Counted from the stretch's first letter, positions 1-6,914 are shown. The stretch is 8,464 nucleotides of DNA from Caldilinea sp. (GCA_026389955.1 JAPLGY010000473.1:1-8464); one strand, 5' to 3'. Numbers and translations are program-made. Notes: generated from the letters alone by a model not told the origin.

Positions 1-124
1 TCTGGCTGCCGTTCACCTCGACCCGGTTGAGGCTGGCAAGCTCCGGGCTGCCGAGGGTCGCCTTTTTTGCAGCCAGCCATTCGGCCGCCAGGTATTCGTC
101 TGCCCCCAAGAGGAGGTAAATCAT
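1..124 (-). CDS. holA: DNA polymerase III subunit delta, N-terminal part (partial, runs off left edge)
   Basis: HolA is the clamp-loader subunit that opens the beta sliding clamp during replication. Only the first 41 codons are in the window. They read MIYLLLGADEYLAAEWLAA at the start and then contain a G-S-P-E-L-A-S-L-N stretch. This matches the usual HolA opening: a hydrophobic strand, G-x-D-E-[FY]-L, a helix, then L-G-x-P-x-L-A-x-L-N. The ATG at 124-122 is chosen because a GGAG (plus-strand ctcc at 134-137) lies 9 nt upstream and the homology begins exactly there. The ATG overlaps the TGA of the upstream tnpB remnant (ATGA). The gene lies downstream of tkt and the two broken genes on the same strand. 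The identification rests on a short N-terminus recalled from the family, so it is likely but not certain. Confidence 0.72.
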   Translation of the reverse strand, partial: MIYLLLGADEYLAAEWLAAKKATLGSPELASLNRVEVNGSQ

Positions 125-393
125 GCCAATTCACTCCGATAAGAAGGCCACAGCAGACCATCCGCCAAAAACAATCCGGTATCCTTCCAGCCGTTCTCTT
201 GGACCTGGCCAAACCTCTCCCCAGGAGACGCTTGTTGCCAGGTTCCTGCTTCACCGACCACAGCCTGAGCGATGTCGCCAGGACGTACAGGCTCGCCACA
301 GGCGTTCATTTCCGTGGAACTCACGGTATGTTTCAGAGGGATGGCGGCGTTCAGATCTCTGTCCATTGTCTGGCCGCACGCCTCACATCGGTC
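121..393 (-). pseudogene. C-terminal remnant of IS200/IS605-family TnpB
   Basis: TnpB is the RNA-guided nuclease carried by IS200/IS605 and IS607 elements. Only its last part remains. In this frame the sequence reads D-R-C-E-A-C-G-Q-T-M-D-R-D-L-N-A-A (codons about 393-343). That is the second CxxC of the zinc ribbon followed by the conserved D-R-D-x-N-A-A of the last RuvC motif. A typical tail follows: N-A-C-G-E-P-V-R-P-G and then G-E-A-G-T. The upstream part (RuvC I and II, first CxxC) is absent. Going upstream, the frame merges into a DUF6391-like gene read in another frame, so the junction lies near 385-396. The frame runs on to a TGA at 123-121 that overlaps the holA ATG, probably beyond the original TnpB end. 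It cannot make an active nuclease. The family call is strong; the element's exact ends are not visible. Confidence 0.82.
201..246 (-). other. Nested hairpin in the tnpB 3' remnant (possible old omega-RNA/right-end structure)
   Basis: On the minus strand an outer stem pairs GGAACCTGGC (246-237) with GCCAGGTCC (209-201): nine base pairs with one bulged A. It encloses a second, perfect hairpin TCTCC-TGG-GGAGA (228-216). IS605-type elements are known to carry stem-loops at the right end, and the tnpB 3' end overlaps the scaffold of the guide (omega) RNA. The position inside the tnpB tail fits such a structure. Whether it was part of one, or is still transcribed as anything other than mRNA, is inference. 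Confidence 0.4.
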
Positions 394-542
394 AACGCCC
401 GACGCACGGCTGGCTGGGGCAGATCGGTGAGCAAACTGAAGCTGGCCGGGTCGCTGTACCCAGCCAGCAGGGTCAGGGTCGCATGCTCGATCGCGTGGTG
501 CTGTCGGGTGCGGCGGAGCAGGGCTCGCAGGGATGCAACCAT
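393..542 (-). pseudogene. DUF6391-like protein, truncated 3' end
   Basis: The ATG at 542-540 starts 2 nt after the tkt stop on the same strand, which suggests translational coupling; no good ribosome-binding site is seen. About 50 residues read R-T-R-Q-H-H-A-I-E-H-A-T-L-T-L-L, then A-G-Y-S-D-P-A-S-F-S-L-L, then P-Q-P-A-V-R-R-A-L. As I recall it, DUF6391 proteins have R-x-x-x-H-A-[IL]-E-H-A-T, then about eight more residues, then A-G-R-S-D-x-x-G-F, and later a C-terminal L-A-V-H-P-N-C-G motif. Here the spacer after the HAIEHAT helix seems shortened. The C-terminal part is replaced by out-of-frame TnpB sequence from about 393 downward. The frame continues as nonsense to a stop near 351. The function of the intact family is unknown to me. 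The family call is from memory and moderate; the truncation follows from the frame switch into TnpB. Confidence 0.55.
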
Positions 543-544
543 GC

Positions 545-2596
545 TCAACGCGCCATCACCCGGCGGGCGGCCGCTGCCACCTGGTCGGCGGTGATGCCGA
601 ACTCGCTGTACAGGCGCTGGTAGGGTGCACTGGCGCCGAAGCGGTCGATCCCGACCACAGCGCTGCGCTGCGGGTCGTTGCCGACCCAGCGCTCCCAACC
701 AAAGGGGCTGGCAGCCTCGACTGCCACCTTGGCGACACCGGCGGGCAGGACAGCGGTCTGGTAGCTCGCCGGTTGGGCCTGAAAAAGCTCCCAGCTGGGC
801 AGGCTGACCACGCGGACACCAGCGCCTTCAGCGGCCAGCTGACGCGCGGCGGTATAGGCAATGTCGAGCTCGCTGCCGGTGCCGATCAGGATCACCTGCA
901 GCCCATTGGGGGCTTGCTCGTAGAAGACATAGCCGCCTTGGAGCAGCCCTTCGGCAGCCCCCAGCGCATTGGCGCTCCGGTCGTAGGTCGGCAGATTCTG
1001 GCGGGTCAGCGCCAGGGCGGTCGGCCCGCGGGTGTTGCGCAGGGCCGCACGCCAGGCCTGGCTGGTCTCATTGGCGTCGCCGGGGCGGATGACGGTGAGG
1101 TTGGGCATCGCACGCAGGGCGGCCAGCTGTTCGATCGGCTGATGGGTCGGACCATCTTCGCCCAGCCCGATGCTGTCGTGGGTGAAGAGATAGAGGACAC
1201 GCAGACCGCTCAGGGCAGCCAGACGAATGGCGCCGCGCATGTAGTCGCTGAAGACCAAGAACGTGCCGCCAAACGGGAGCAGACCGCCGTGCAGCGCCAT
1301 GCCGTTGAGAATACCGCCCATGCCATGTTCGCGCACGCCAAAATGAATGTTGGGGCCGCCGAAATCCCCCGGCTTGAGGAAGGGGGCGCCGTTGATCGTG
1401 GTCTTGTTGCTGGCGGCGAGGTCAGCGCTCCCGCCGACCAGATTGGCAAGCACAGAGGCGAGGGCGTTGAGCACCTGACCGCTGCTGTTGCGCGTGGCGT
1501 CCCCCTTGGCAGAAGGCGGGAAGAGAGGCAGCGCCTCCTCCCATCCGTCTGGCAGATCGCCGCTCACAAAGCGGTGGAGTTCGGCGGCCAGCTCGGGGTA
1601 AGCGGCGGCATAGGCGGCCATCAGCTGGACATGTGCGTCCTCGGCGCGGCTGCCCCGTTCGACAGCTTGCCGGAAAAAGGCGTGGACCTCTTCGGGCACA
1701 TAAAAACGCGGCTCAAGCGGCCAGCCGAGCCGCGTTTTGGTGGCGGCCAGCTCTTCTTCGCCCAACGCTTCTCCGTGCGCTTTGGAGGTGCCCGCTCGGT
1801 TGGGGCTGCCATAGCCGATGACGCTCTTGACGCCGATGAGGCTGGGGCGTGGGTCGTTCTGTGCGGTGCGCACAGCCTCGTAGATGGCTGCGCTGCTGTT
1901 GAAGTCCACCCCGCGCTGGACATGCCAGCCATAGCCCTCGAAACGCCTGGCCCAATCCTCGGTGTAAGAGACATCGGTCTTGCCGTCGATGGTCACTGCG
2001 TTGTCGTCGTAAAGATAGATAAGTTTGCCCAGACGCAGATGGCCGGCCAGGCTGGCGGCTTCGCTGGCTACCCCTTCCATCAAGTCGCCGTCGGAGACGA
2101 TCGCATAGGTGTGGTGGTCGATCACCTCGAAGCCGGGGCGGTTGAACCGCTGGGCCAGCCAGCGTTCGGCCAGCGCCATCCCGACACCATTGGAGAAGCC
2201 TGCCCCCAGCGGGCCGGTCGTGGTCTCGACACCCGCCGTATGCCCGGCCTCTGGGTGGCCAGGGGTGCGGCTTTGCCACTGCCGGAAACGCTTCAGCTCT
2301 TCCAAGGGCAGGTCGTAGCCGGTCAAATGCAACATCGTGTAGAGCAACATCGAACCATGGCCTGCGCTGAGCACAAAACGGTCGCGGTCAAACCACTGCG
2401 GATGCGTCGGGTTGTAGCGCATCACGCGCGTCCACAACGTCAACGCCGCCACCGCCATCCCCATCGGCATGCCAGGATGGCCAGAATTGGCTGCCTGAAC
2501 GCCGTCAGCCGCAAGCATCCGAATCGTATTGGCTGCTTTGGTCTCGAATTCATGTGAGAGTGGTTTCTCAAACAGTGGTATGCTCTGCCCATCCAT
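545..2596 (-). CDS. tkt: Transketolase
   Basis: This thiamine-diphosphate enzyme moves two-carbon ketol units between sugar phosphates in the non-oxidative pentose phosphate (or Calvin) pathway in the cytoplasm. From the ATG at 2596 it has 683 residues, a normal family length. Visible motifs: N-S-G-H-P-G near residues 38-42; the cofactor/metal motif S-D-G-D-L-M-E-G at 168-175 with its partner asparagine in Y-D-D-N near 199; I-G-Y-G-S-P-N near 260-266; the catalytic glutamate in F-G-V-R-E-H-G at 423; [15 protein letters not shown] near 472-485; and T-R-Q-N-L-P near 531. The frame extends upstream to a GTG at 2641 with an AGGA 9 nt before it. I prefer 2596 because an AAAGGGA precedes it by 11 nt and 15 extra residues would be unusual. 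A truncated DUF6391-like gene follows after 2 nt. The divergent neighbour is a phosphoesterase. The gene appears intact. Confidence 0.96.
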   Translation of the reverse strand: MDGQSIPLFEKPLSHEFETKAANTIRMLAADGVQAANSGHPGMPMGMAVAALTLWTRVMRYNPTHPQWFDRDRFVLSAGHGSMLLYTMLHLTGYDLPLEELKRFRQWQSRTPGHPEAGHTAGVETTTGPLGAGFSNGVGMALAERWLAQRFNRPGFEVIDHHTYAIVSDGDLMEGVASEAASLAGHLRLGKLIYLYDDNAVTIDGKTDVSYTEDWARRFEGYGWHVQRGVDFNSSAAIYEAVRTAQNDPRPSLIGVKSVIGYGSPNRAGTSKAHGEALGEEELAATKTRLGWPLEPRFYVPEEVHAFFRQAVERGSRAEDAHVQLMAAYAAAYPELAAELHRFVSGDLPDGWEEALPLFPPSAKGDATRNSSGQVLNALASVLANLVGGSADLAASNKTTINGAPFLKPGDFGGPNIHFGVREHGMGGILNGMALHGGLLPFGGTFLVFSDYMRGAIRLAALSGLRVLYLFTHDSIGLGEDGPTHQPIEQLAALRAMPNLTVIRPGDANETSQAWRAALRNTRGPTALALTRQNLPTYDRSANALGAAEGLLQGGYVFYEQAPNGLQVILIGTGSELDIAYTAARQLAAEGAGVRVVSLPSWELFQAQPASYQTAVLPAGVAKVAVEAASPFGWERWVGNDPQRSAVVGIDRFGASAPYQRLYSEFGITADQVAAAARRVMAR

Positions 2597-2607
2597 ATCG
2601 TTTGCAT

Positions 2608-2614
2608 TCCCTTT
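2608..2614 (-). promoter_or_regulatory. Ribosome-binding site deciding the tkt start
   Basis: The minus strand reads AAAGGGA here, 11 nt before the ATG at 2596. It favours that start over the GTG at 2641, although the spacing is slightly long and the GTG has its own weak AGGA. Confidence 0.5.
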
Positions 2615-2625
2615 CACTGCCAAAA

Positions 2626-2654
2626 TTGTACGCTCTGTCACGCTCTGCTATCCT
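2626..2654 (+). promoter_or_regulatory. Weak candidate promoter of the metallophosphoesterase gene
   Basis: TTGTAC (2626-2631) and TATCCT (2649-2654) are 17 bp apart. Transcription would start near 2661, right at the ATG at 2662, so the mRNA could be leaderless. That would fit the lack of a ribosome-binding site there. The hexamers match the sigma-70 consensus at only 3/6 and 4/6. A TACAAT on the minus strand (2630-2625) could be a -10 box for tkt, overlapping this promoter. Confidence 0.25.
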
Positions 2655-2661
2655 GAACACC

Positions 2662-3753
2662 ATGTTCAAAGATCGAAGTATACCGCACCCCCCGCTTTTT
2701 TCTGAAGATTGGCGTGCCATGCAGTGGCCCATTGCGCGTGGCAGCAGCCTCCCCTGGCTGGCAGCTGCGGCCGGGGTGGGAGGCGCGCTGCTGGCCTATG
2801 CCTTCTGGGTGGAACCCCTGGCGATCGAGCTGGAGTGGCTGCAGGTACACCTGCCCCACGCGGCAGGGCGGCTGCCCCAGCCAGGGCTGCGCGTTCTGCA
2901 CCTGAGCGATTCCCATTTCCAGGGAGGAAAACGCAGCGCACGCGAACAGGCCAAGATCGACCGCATCCGTCGCCTGACCGCCGGCCTGGAGTACGATCTG
3001 CTCGTCCATACAGGAGATTTTATCCACTATGACGGCGGGACCGACCACGTGCTGCAGCTGCTGGACGCCGTGCCGCGGCCACGCCTGGGCGCCTATGGCG
3101 TGCTCGGCAACCACGACTACACCCACTACGCGATCCAAGAGGCGCTGCCGCGCATGTGGCGCACCTACCAGGCGGCCGAACAGGCGGCCGACCGCCAGCG
3201 CACGGCCGTCTCCCGTCTGCTGGCGACGGCCACGCGCTGGCTGCGCTACATCGTCTATGTACGCAACACGCCCCTGGATGGCAGACGGGTCGGCAGCAAC
3301 GACACCGACCGTTTGGCAACTGCGCTGGAACAGTGGGGGATGACCCTGCTGCACAACCAGACCGCACACCTGACCGACCGCCAGACCGGGTTGGACATCT
3401 ACCTGGCAGGCGTCGACGATGTGGTCGAAGGGAAGCCCCAGCTTGAAGCGTCGCTGCGGTCAGTGCCTCCTGGGGCGCCAGTACTGCTGTTGAGCCACAA
3501 CCCAGATCTGGTCGCCAGCCCCCTGCTGTCCCGAGTCAGTTTGATGTTGGCCGGACATACCCACGGCGGCCAGATCCGGCTGCCCCTCTGGGGGCCCGCC
3601 CACACCCAGGTCGAACATCTCCAGCGCCATCAGGTATCCGGCTATTTTCGCCAGGGTGAGACACACATCTACATCTCGCGGGGGATCGGAGAAGGCATTC
3701 CGCTGCGTTTTCGCGCCAGCCCCCAGATCGCCCTGCTCCAGGTGCACAGCTGA
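2662..3753 (+). CDS. Membrane-anchored metallophosphoesterase (YkuE-like)
   Basis: A calcineurin-type two-metal phosphoesterase, probably anchored in the membrane with its active site outside the cytoplasm. Read from the ATG at 2662 it has 363 residues. A hydrophobic segment at about 31-49 ([15 protein letters not shown]) is followed by the set of metal-binding motifs: L-S-D-S-H at 81-85, T-G-D-F-I-H-Y-D at 117-124, G-N-H-D at 149-152, L-S-H-N at 277-280 and G-H-T-H-G-G-Q at 298-304. This order resembles YkuE-type enzymes; the substrate cannot be told. Between the GNHD motif and the next core strand (about 153-225) the spacing is some 50 residues longer than I would expect, with a basic helical stretch near 165-200. 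The start is uncertain: 2554 would overlap tkt and 2719 is also possible. No ribosome-binding site is clear at either 2662 or 2719. sod follows after 204 bp. Confidence 0.85.
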   Translation: MFKDRSIPHPPLFSEDWRAMQWPIARGSSLPWLAAAAGVGGALLAYAFWVEPLAIELEWLQVHLPHAAGRLPQPGLRVLHLSDSHFQGGKRSAREQAKIDRIRRLTAGLEYDLLVHTGDFIHYDGGTDHVLQLLDAVPRPRLGAYGVLGNHDYTHYAIQEALPRMWRTYQAAEQAADRQRTAVSRLLATATRWLRYIVYVRNTPLDGRRVGSNDTDRLATALEQWGMTLLHNQTAHLTDRQTGLDIYLAGVDDVVEGKPQLEASLRSVPPGAPVLLLSHNPDLVASPLLSRVSLMLAGHTHGGQIRLPLWGPAHTQVEHLQRHQVSGYFRQGETHIYISRGIGEGIPLRFRASPQIALLQVHS

Positions 3754-3898
3754 GCGGGGAGCGCCGAGGCTGCGGCAGGCTGAACAGCTGTGGCGTGTCG
3801 GCCCAGGCGTTCCACCCCCTGCAGTGCAGCCCTCACTTTGTATCCTGCGGCACCGAAGTCCACTGCCAGCTGTGCCATGATCGTCAAGCATAGGATCT

Positions 3899-3904
3899 TA
3901 TAAA
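3899..3904 (+). promoter_or_regulatory. Candidate -10 box for sod
   Basis: TATAAA sits in a short AT-rich patch of an otherwise GC-rich gap, 54 nt before the sod start codon. It matches the -10 consensus at 5 of 6 positions. No convincing -35 hexamer lies at 16-18 bp (CATGAT at 17 bp is poor), so the promoter may need an activator. Confidence 0.35.
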
Positions 3905-3943
3905 ATCCGATGGCCGCCGACAAGCAAAACCGATCATACATCA

Positions 3944-3950
3944 GGGAGGA
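3944..3950 (+). promoter_or_regulatory. Ribosome-binding site fixing the sod start
   Basis: GGGAGGA lies 7 nt before the ATG at 3958. This strong site, plus protein homology beginning right after that ATG, excludes the in-frame ATG at 3910. Confidence 0.9.
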
Positions 3951-3957
3951 TTTTGAG

Positions 3958-4566
3958 ATGGCTTTTACCTTGCCAGAACTGGGCTATGCCGACAACGCGC
4001 TGGAGCCCCATATCGACGAACGCACAATGTCTATCCACCGCACCAAACACCACCAGGCCTATGTCACCAATCTGAACAACGCAGTGACAGGCACAGAATG
4101 GGAAGCGATGTCCATCGAGGAGATCTGCCGCAACATCACTGCCGTGCCTGAAAACATCCGCACCGTGGTGCGCAACAACGGCGGTGGCCATGCCAATCAC
4201 AGCCTCTTCTGGAAGATCATGGGCCCCAACGCAGGCGGGGCTCCGACCGGCGCGCTGGCCGATGCGATCGCTGCCCAATGGGGCAGCTTCGACGAGTTCA
4301 AGGCCAAGTTCAAGGCGTTGGGTGTCGGACGCTTTGGCAGCGGCTGGGCCTGGCTGGTGGTCAAGGCAGATGGCAGACTGGATGCCTACAGCCTGCCCAA
4401 TCAGGACAGCCCCTATATGCAGGGAGACACCCCGATTTTGGGCGTCGACGTCTGGGAACATGCCTACTACCTGAACTTCCAAAACCGCCGCCCCGACTAC
4501 CTCGATGCATGGTGGAATGTGGTCGACTGGAACGCAGTCGCAAGCAACTACGCGGCTGCCCAGTAA
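3958..4566 (+). CDS. Superoxide dismutase, Mn/Fe family (Mn-type features)
   Basis: The enzyme converts superoxide to oxygen and hydrogen peroxide, normally in the cytoplasm; no signal peptide is seen. It has 202 residues, a typical length. The four metal ligands are visible: His27 (M-S-I-H-R-T-K-H-H), His81 (H-A-N-H-S-L-F-W), and Asp164 and His168 in D-V-W-E-H-A-Y-Y-L. The second-shell residues look Mn-type: G-G-G-H-A-N-H (Gly at about 77, where Fe enzymes carry Gln) and Gln149 in P-N-Q-D-S-P. A cambialistic enzyme cannot be excluded. The gene has its own ribosome-binding site and a likely promoter. It is followed at once by a strong hairpin and converges on the broken oxidoreductase gene. 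A symbol such as sodA is likely but is not assigned, because metal use cannot be proven. Confidence 0.96.
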   Translation: MAFTLPELGYADNALEPHIDERTMSIHRTKHHQAYVTNLNNAVTGTEWEAMSIEEICRNITAVPENIRTVVRNNGGGHANHSLFWKIMGPNAGGAPTGALADAIAAQWGSFDEFKAKFKALGVGRFGSGWAWLVVKADGRLDAYSLPNQDSPYMQGDTPILGVDVWEHAYYLNFQNRRPDYLDAWWNVVDWNAVASNYAAAQ

Positions 4567-4579
4567 ACAGCCCACTTTG

Positions 4580-4615
4580 GCACCAAGAGCCCGTTGCAGA
4601 GCGGGCTCCTGGTGC
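4580..4615. terminator. Probable bidirectional terminator between sod and the converging oxidoreductase
   Basis: GCACCAAGAGCCCG (4580-4593) pairs with CGGGCTCCTGGTGC (4602-4615): 14 positions with one A/C mismatch and an 8-nt loop. It starts 14 nt after the sod stop and directly abuts the stop codon of the minus-strand gene (4616-4618). No T-tract follows on either strand, so termination efficiency is uncertain. Confidence 0.65.
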
Positions 4616-6648
4616 TCACGCCCCACCCTCTGGCGCTTCCAGCCGGGTCACCCAGACAGACACATCGTAGAAACAGGCGCCAGCCCCCATGTCGGTCTCG
4701 TCGGCCGGCGTCACCTGGTTGATGTTGCGCTGGTCCGGGCTCAATTTGGGCCACCAGAGACCGGGAGCCAGCACAGTTCCCGCGATCAGGCCCTCAGTTA
4801 TCTCGGCAATCAGGCAGACGCTCCCCTGCGGGCTGCTGACCGAGACAGGATCGCCGTCGCCGATCCCGCGTCGGGCTGCGTCGTCGGGATGGATCTGCAG
4901 GGTTGGCTGTTTTTCGCGGCGGAGCAGGCGGGGCACATTGGCGAAGCTGCTGTTGAGAAATGAGTGGGCTGGCGGAGAGATGCAGACCAGCGGCGGGTTG
5001 TCGGTCTGCACTGCGCTCTGCTGCCAGCGGGGCGGTGTGTAGGTGGGCAAAGGGTCGTAGCCGTCGTCGGCCATCCGTGCGCTGAAAAACTCACACTTTC
5101 CGCTGGGTGTCGGAAAATTGCCCTCGGCAAAGGGCAGATAGGGAGAGGGCACCTCCACCCGATAAAAGCCCGTCGCAGACAGCTGTTCCCAGCCAAGATT
5201 GGCAAAGCGGGGATGCTTCTGGGCCGCAACCCATGCCCGCAGAATCTCTTCGTCGGTTTCGGTAAAACAAGGGTCAGTGTAGTGGAGCGCGGCGGCCAGC
5301 CGGCGGAAAATCTCACTGTTGGGGAGCGCATCTCCAACCGGGGCGATCGCCGGGCGGTTGAGGGCCAGGTAGGCGTGCCCGTAAGAACGGTGAATGTCCC
5401 AATGTTCGAGCTGCGTGGTCGCTGGCAAGATAAAATCAGCGTAGTCAGCGGTATCGGTCTGAAATTGTTCCAACACCACCGTGAAAAGGTCGGGTCGACG
5501 CAGTCCGGCGAGCACGGCGTTTTGGTCGGGCACCACTGCTGCCGGGTTGCAGTTGTAGACGACCAGCGCTTTGACCGGCGGACCCGCCTGCTCGACAGCA
5601 GGGAGCGGGTCGACCGGCCGTGCCCGGTACAGAGCACGGGCCCGCTGGCCTGGATCCAGGCTGAGCGCGTCTCCCAATCGGTTCATGTTGAAGGTGCGCG
5701 GGGTGCGGCCCGACAACAGGTCGGGGCGATGAAGCCCCCTGTGGTCGAGATGGCGGAAAAGGCCGCTGGCGCTGAGCTGGATGCCCCCGCCCCGCTGGCG
5801 CCAGGCCCCGACCAGCGCAGGCAGGCAAGCGATGGTGCGCACCGCCATCCCGCCGCCGTAGTGGCGCTGCAACCCATAGTTGATCCGAATGGCCGCTGGC
5901 TGGGCCAGAGCATAGTCGCGCGCCAGATCGACGATCCGCTGGGCTGGAATTCCGGTGATGGACGCGGCGCGCTCCGGCGTCCAGTCACGCACGCGCTCGA
6001 CGAGCCGGTCGAAGCCAAGCGTGTACCGGGCGATGTAGTCGGCATCGCAGCGATTTTCATCGACCAAAACATGCATCATGGCGAGCGCCAGCGCACCGTC
6101 CGTGCCAGGATGCAGGGCGATCCACTCGTCGCTGGCCTGGGCCGTGCGGGTGTTGGCCGGGTCGATCGTCAGCACACGTGCCCCTTGCCGGCGCGCCTGC
6201 TGAACAAAAGGCCAAAGATGCAGGTTGCTGGTCAGCGTGTTGCTGCCCCAGATCAGAATTGCAAAAACCCAAGGGTGCCGCTGTACGAAAAAGGCAACAC
6301 CGCTTCAGGACCCTCGCCGTCGATCGTCTCCTGCAAACGCCGGGCAATTGTATCCAGCGCACTGCTCCAAGAAACCGGCTCGAACCGACCGCTCCCTTTT
6401 GGCCCACACCGGCGCAGCGGCGTGAGCAGCCGACCCGCATGGTAGGTGCGCTCCAGATACCGGTCGACCTTGCCACACAGGCTCCCGCGTGTGATCGGGT
6501 GGAGAGGATGCCCGGCCAGCGCGACAGCCTGCCCGCTGCCCTTCTCGACCGCTACCTGCCAGCTGCACGTGTCCGGGCAGTCGTGCGGACAGACCCCCGT
6601 CACCACTGTGAACGCCGGGTTGTCGTGGTAAAGCTCCAGGTTGGCCAT
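4616..6648 (-). pseudogene. Molybdopterin oxidoreductase (BisC/formate-dehydrogenase-like), internally deleted and frameshifted
   Basis: The intact family uses bis-MGD molybdenum and one [4Fe-4S] cluster for redox chemistry; the substrate is unknown here. The N-terminal part starts at ATG 6648 (AAGGGA 9 nt upstream; a GTG at 6654 is the alternative). It has the cluster motif C-P-H-D-C-P-D-T-C and then G-S-L-C-G-K, and ends [11 protein letters not shown] before a TGA at 6255-6253. The rest is in another frame from about 6262: [19 protein letters not shown], then [25 protein letters not shown] and F-I-L-P-A-T-T. A C-terminal dinucleotide-binding domain follows (I-H-P-D-D-A to D-M-G-A-G-A, last 120 residues or so). 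Relatives place about 45-50 residues between the two joined pieces, including the Mo-ligand region. Those are missing, so this is deletion plus frameshift, not a simple slip. It is either a pseudogene or an assembly collapse. The flanking reading frames are otherwise well kept, so the damage may be recent. Confidence 0.88.
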
Positions 6649-6657
6649 TTGCACATT

Positions 6658-6663
6658 TCCCTT
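6658..6663 (-). promoter_or_regulatory. Ribosome-binding site of the oxidoreductase gene
   Basis: The minus strand reads AAGGGA, 9 nt before the ATG at 6648. It supports that start over the GTG at 6654, which would leave only 3 nt. Confidence 0.6.
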
Positions 6664-6704
6664 CTGTAGACAACGGTGGAATCAGCCGACACTTTGCCAA
6701 CCTG

Positions 6705-6710
6705 ATTCTA
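6705..6710 (-). promoter_or_regulatory. Candidate -10 box for the oxidoreductase gene
   Basis: TAGAAT on the minus strand matches the -10 consensus at 5 of 6 positions and lies about 57 nt before the start codon. The hexamer 17 bp upstream (TGTCGC) is a poor -35, so the call is tentative. Confidence 0.3.
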
Positions 6711-6758
6711 CCCCATCTCCTCGATTTGCGACACTGCGCCTGACGCAGCCAGCCCTTG

Positions 6759-6771
6759 AACAGACTCTGTT
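6759..6771. promoter_or_regulatory. Inverted repeat AACAGA-C-TCTGTT
   Basis: A perfect 6-1-6 palindrome in the divergent region between the oxidoreductase gene and glnA. It directly abuts the larger palindrome at 6772-6792. It could be a second protein-binding site; on its own it is short enough to arise by chance. Confidence 0.35.
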
Positions 6772-6792
6772 TTTTGTGCAAATTGCACAAAA
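6772..6792. promoter_or_regulatory. Operator-like palindrome upstream of glnA
   Basis: TTTTGTGCAA (6772-6781) and TTGCACAAAA (6783-6792) are perfect inverted repeats around a single A. A further TGCACA follows at 6793-6798. The site is 122 bp upstream of the glnA start and 123 bp from the oxidoreductase start, in an AT-rich intergenic stretch. Its symmetry and 21-bp size fit a dimeric transcription factor. It differs from the Bacillus GlnR/TnrA pattern TGTnA-N7-TnACA and from the CRP pattern TGTGA-N6-TCACA, so the regulator is unknown. Confidence 0.6.
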
Positions 6793-6823
6793 TGCACAGG
6801 CTTGCTTTTGTCTGTTTTCGCGC

Positions 6824-6852
6824 TGGCGGCAGAGAACAAACTTTTTTACAAT
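6824..6852 (+). promoter_or_regulatory. Candidate glnA promoter
   Basis: TACAAT (6847-6852) is a good -10 box in an AT-rich patch. TGGCGG (6824-6829), at 17 bp, is a weak -35. This would give a leader of about 55 nt, and the palindrome at 6772-6792 would lie upstream, around -67 to -87, a position suited to activation. I see no sigma-54 GG-N10-GC box. Confidence 0.35.
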
Positions 6853-6914
6853 ATATGCAACACTTATGTCCATCAATTGATTCTTCTTACTTACGGAGCA
6901 GGAGTTAAGAAATT

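Noticed and set aside
67..623. Plus-strand open frames across the left broken region
   Set aside because: They overlap holA, TnpB and DUF6391-like sequence on the minus strand and give low-complexity, Arg/Pro-rich products.
533..2557. A 674-codon plus-strand open frame
   Set aside because: It is antisense to transketolase, whose protein matches the family end to end. The open frame comes from GC-rich codon bias and its product has no recognisable motif.
2554..2661. An upstream start for the metallophosphoesterase
   Set aside because: It would add 36 residues with no family similarity and overlap the 5' end of tkt.
3910..3957. ATG at 3910 as the superoxide dismutase start
   Set aside because: A strong GGGAGGA precedes the ATG at 3958 and family homology begins there; 3910 lies only a few bases after the likely -10 box.
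4964..6445. A 493-codon plus-strand open frame
   Set aside because: It is antisense to the oxidoreductase pseudogene, where the minus strand carries clear family motifs. No domain is seen in the plus-strand product.
6057..6476. Third-frame minus-strand open frame spanning the oxidoreductase break
   Set aside because: It bridges the joint but reads as non-family sequence. The true family motifs are in the other two frames, so it is not a functional bridge.
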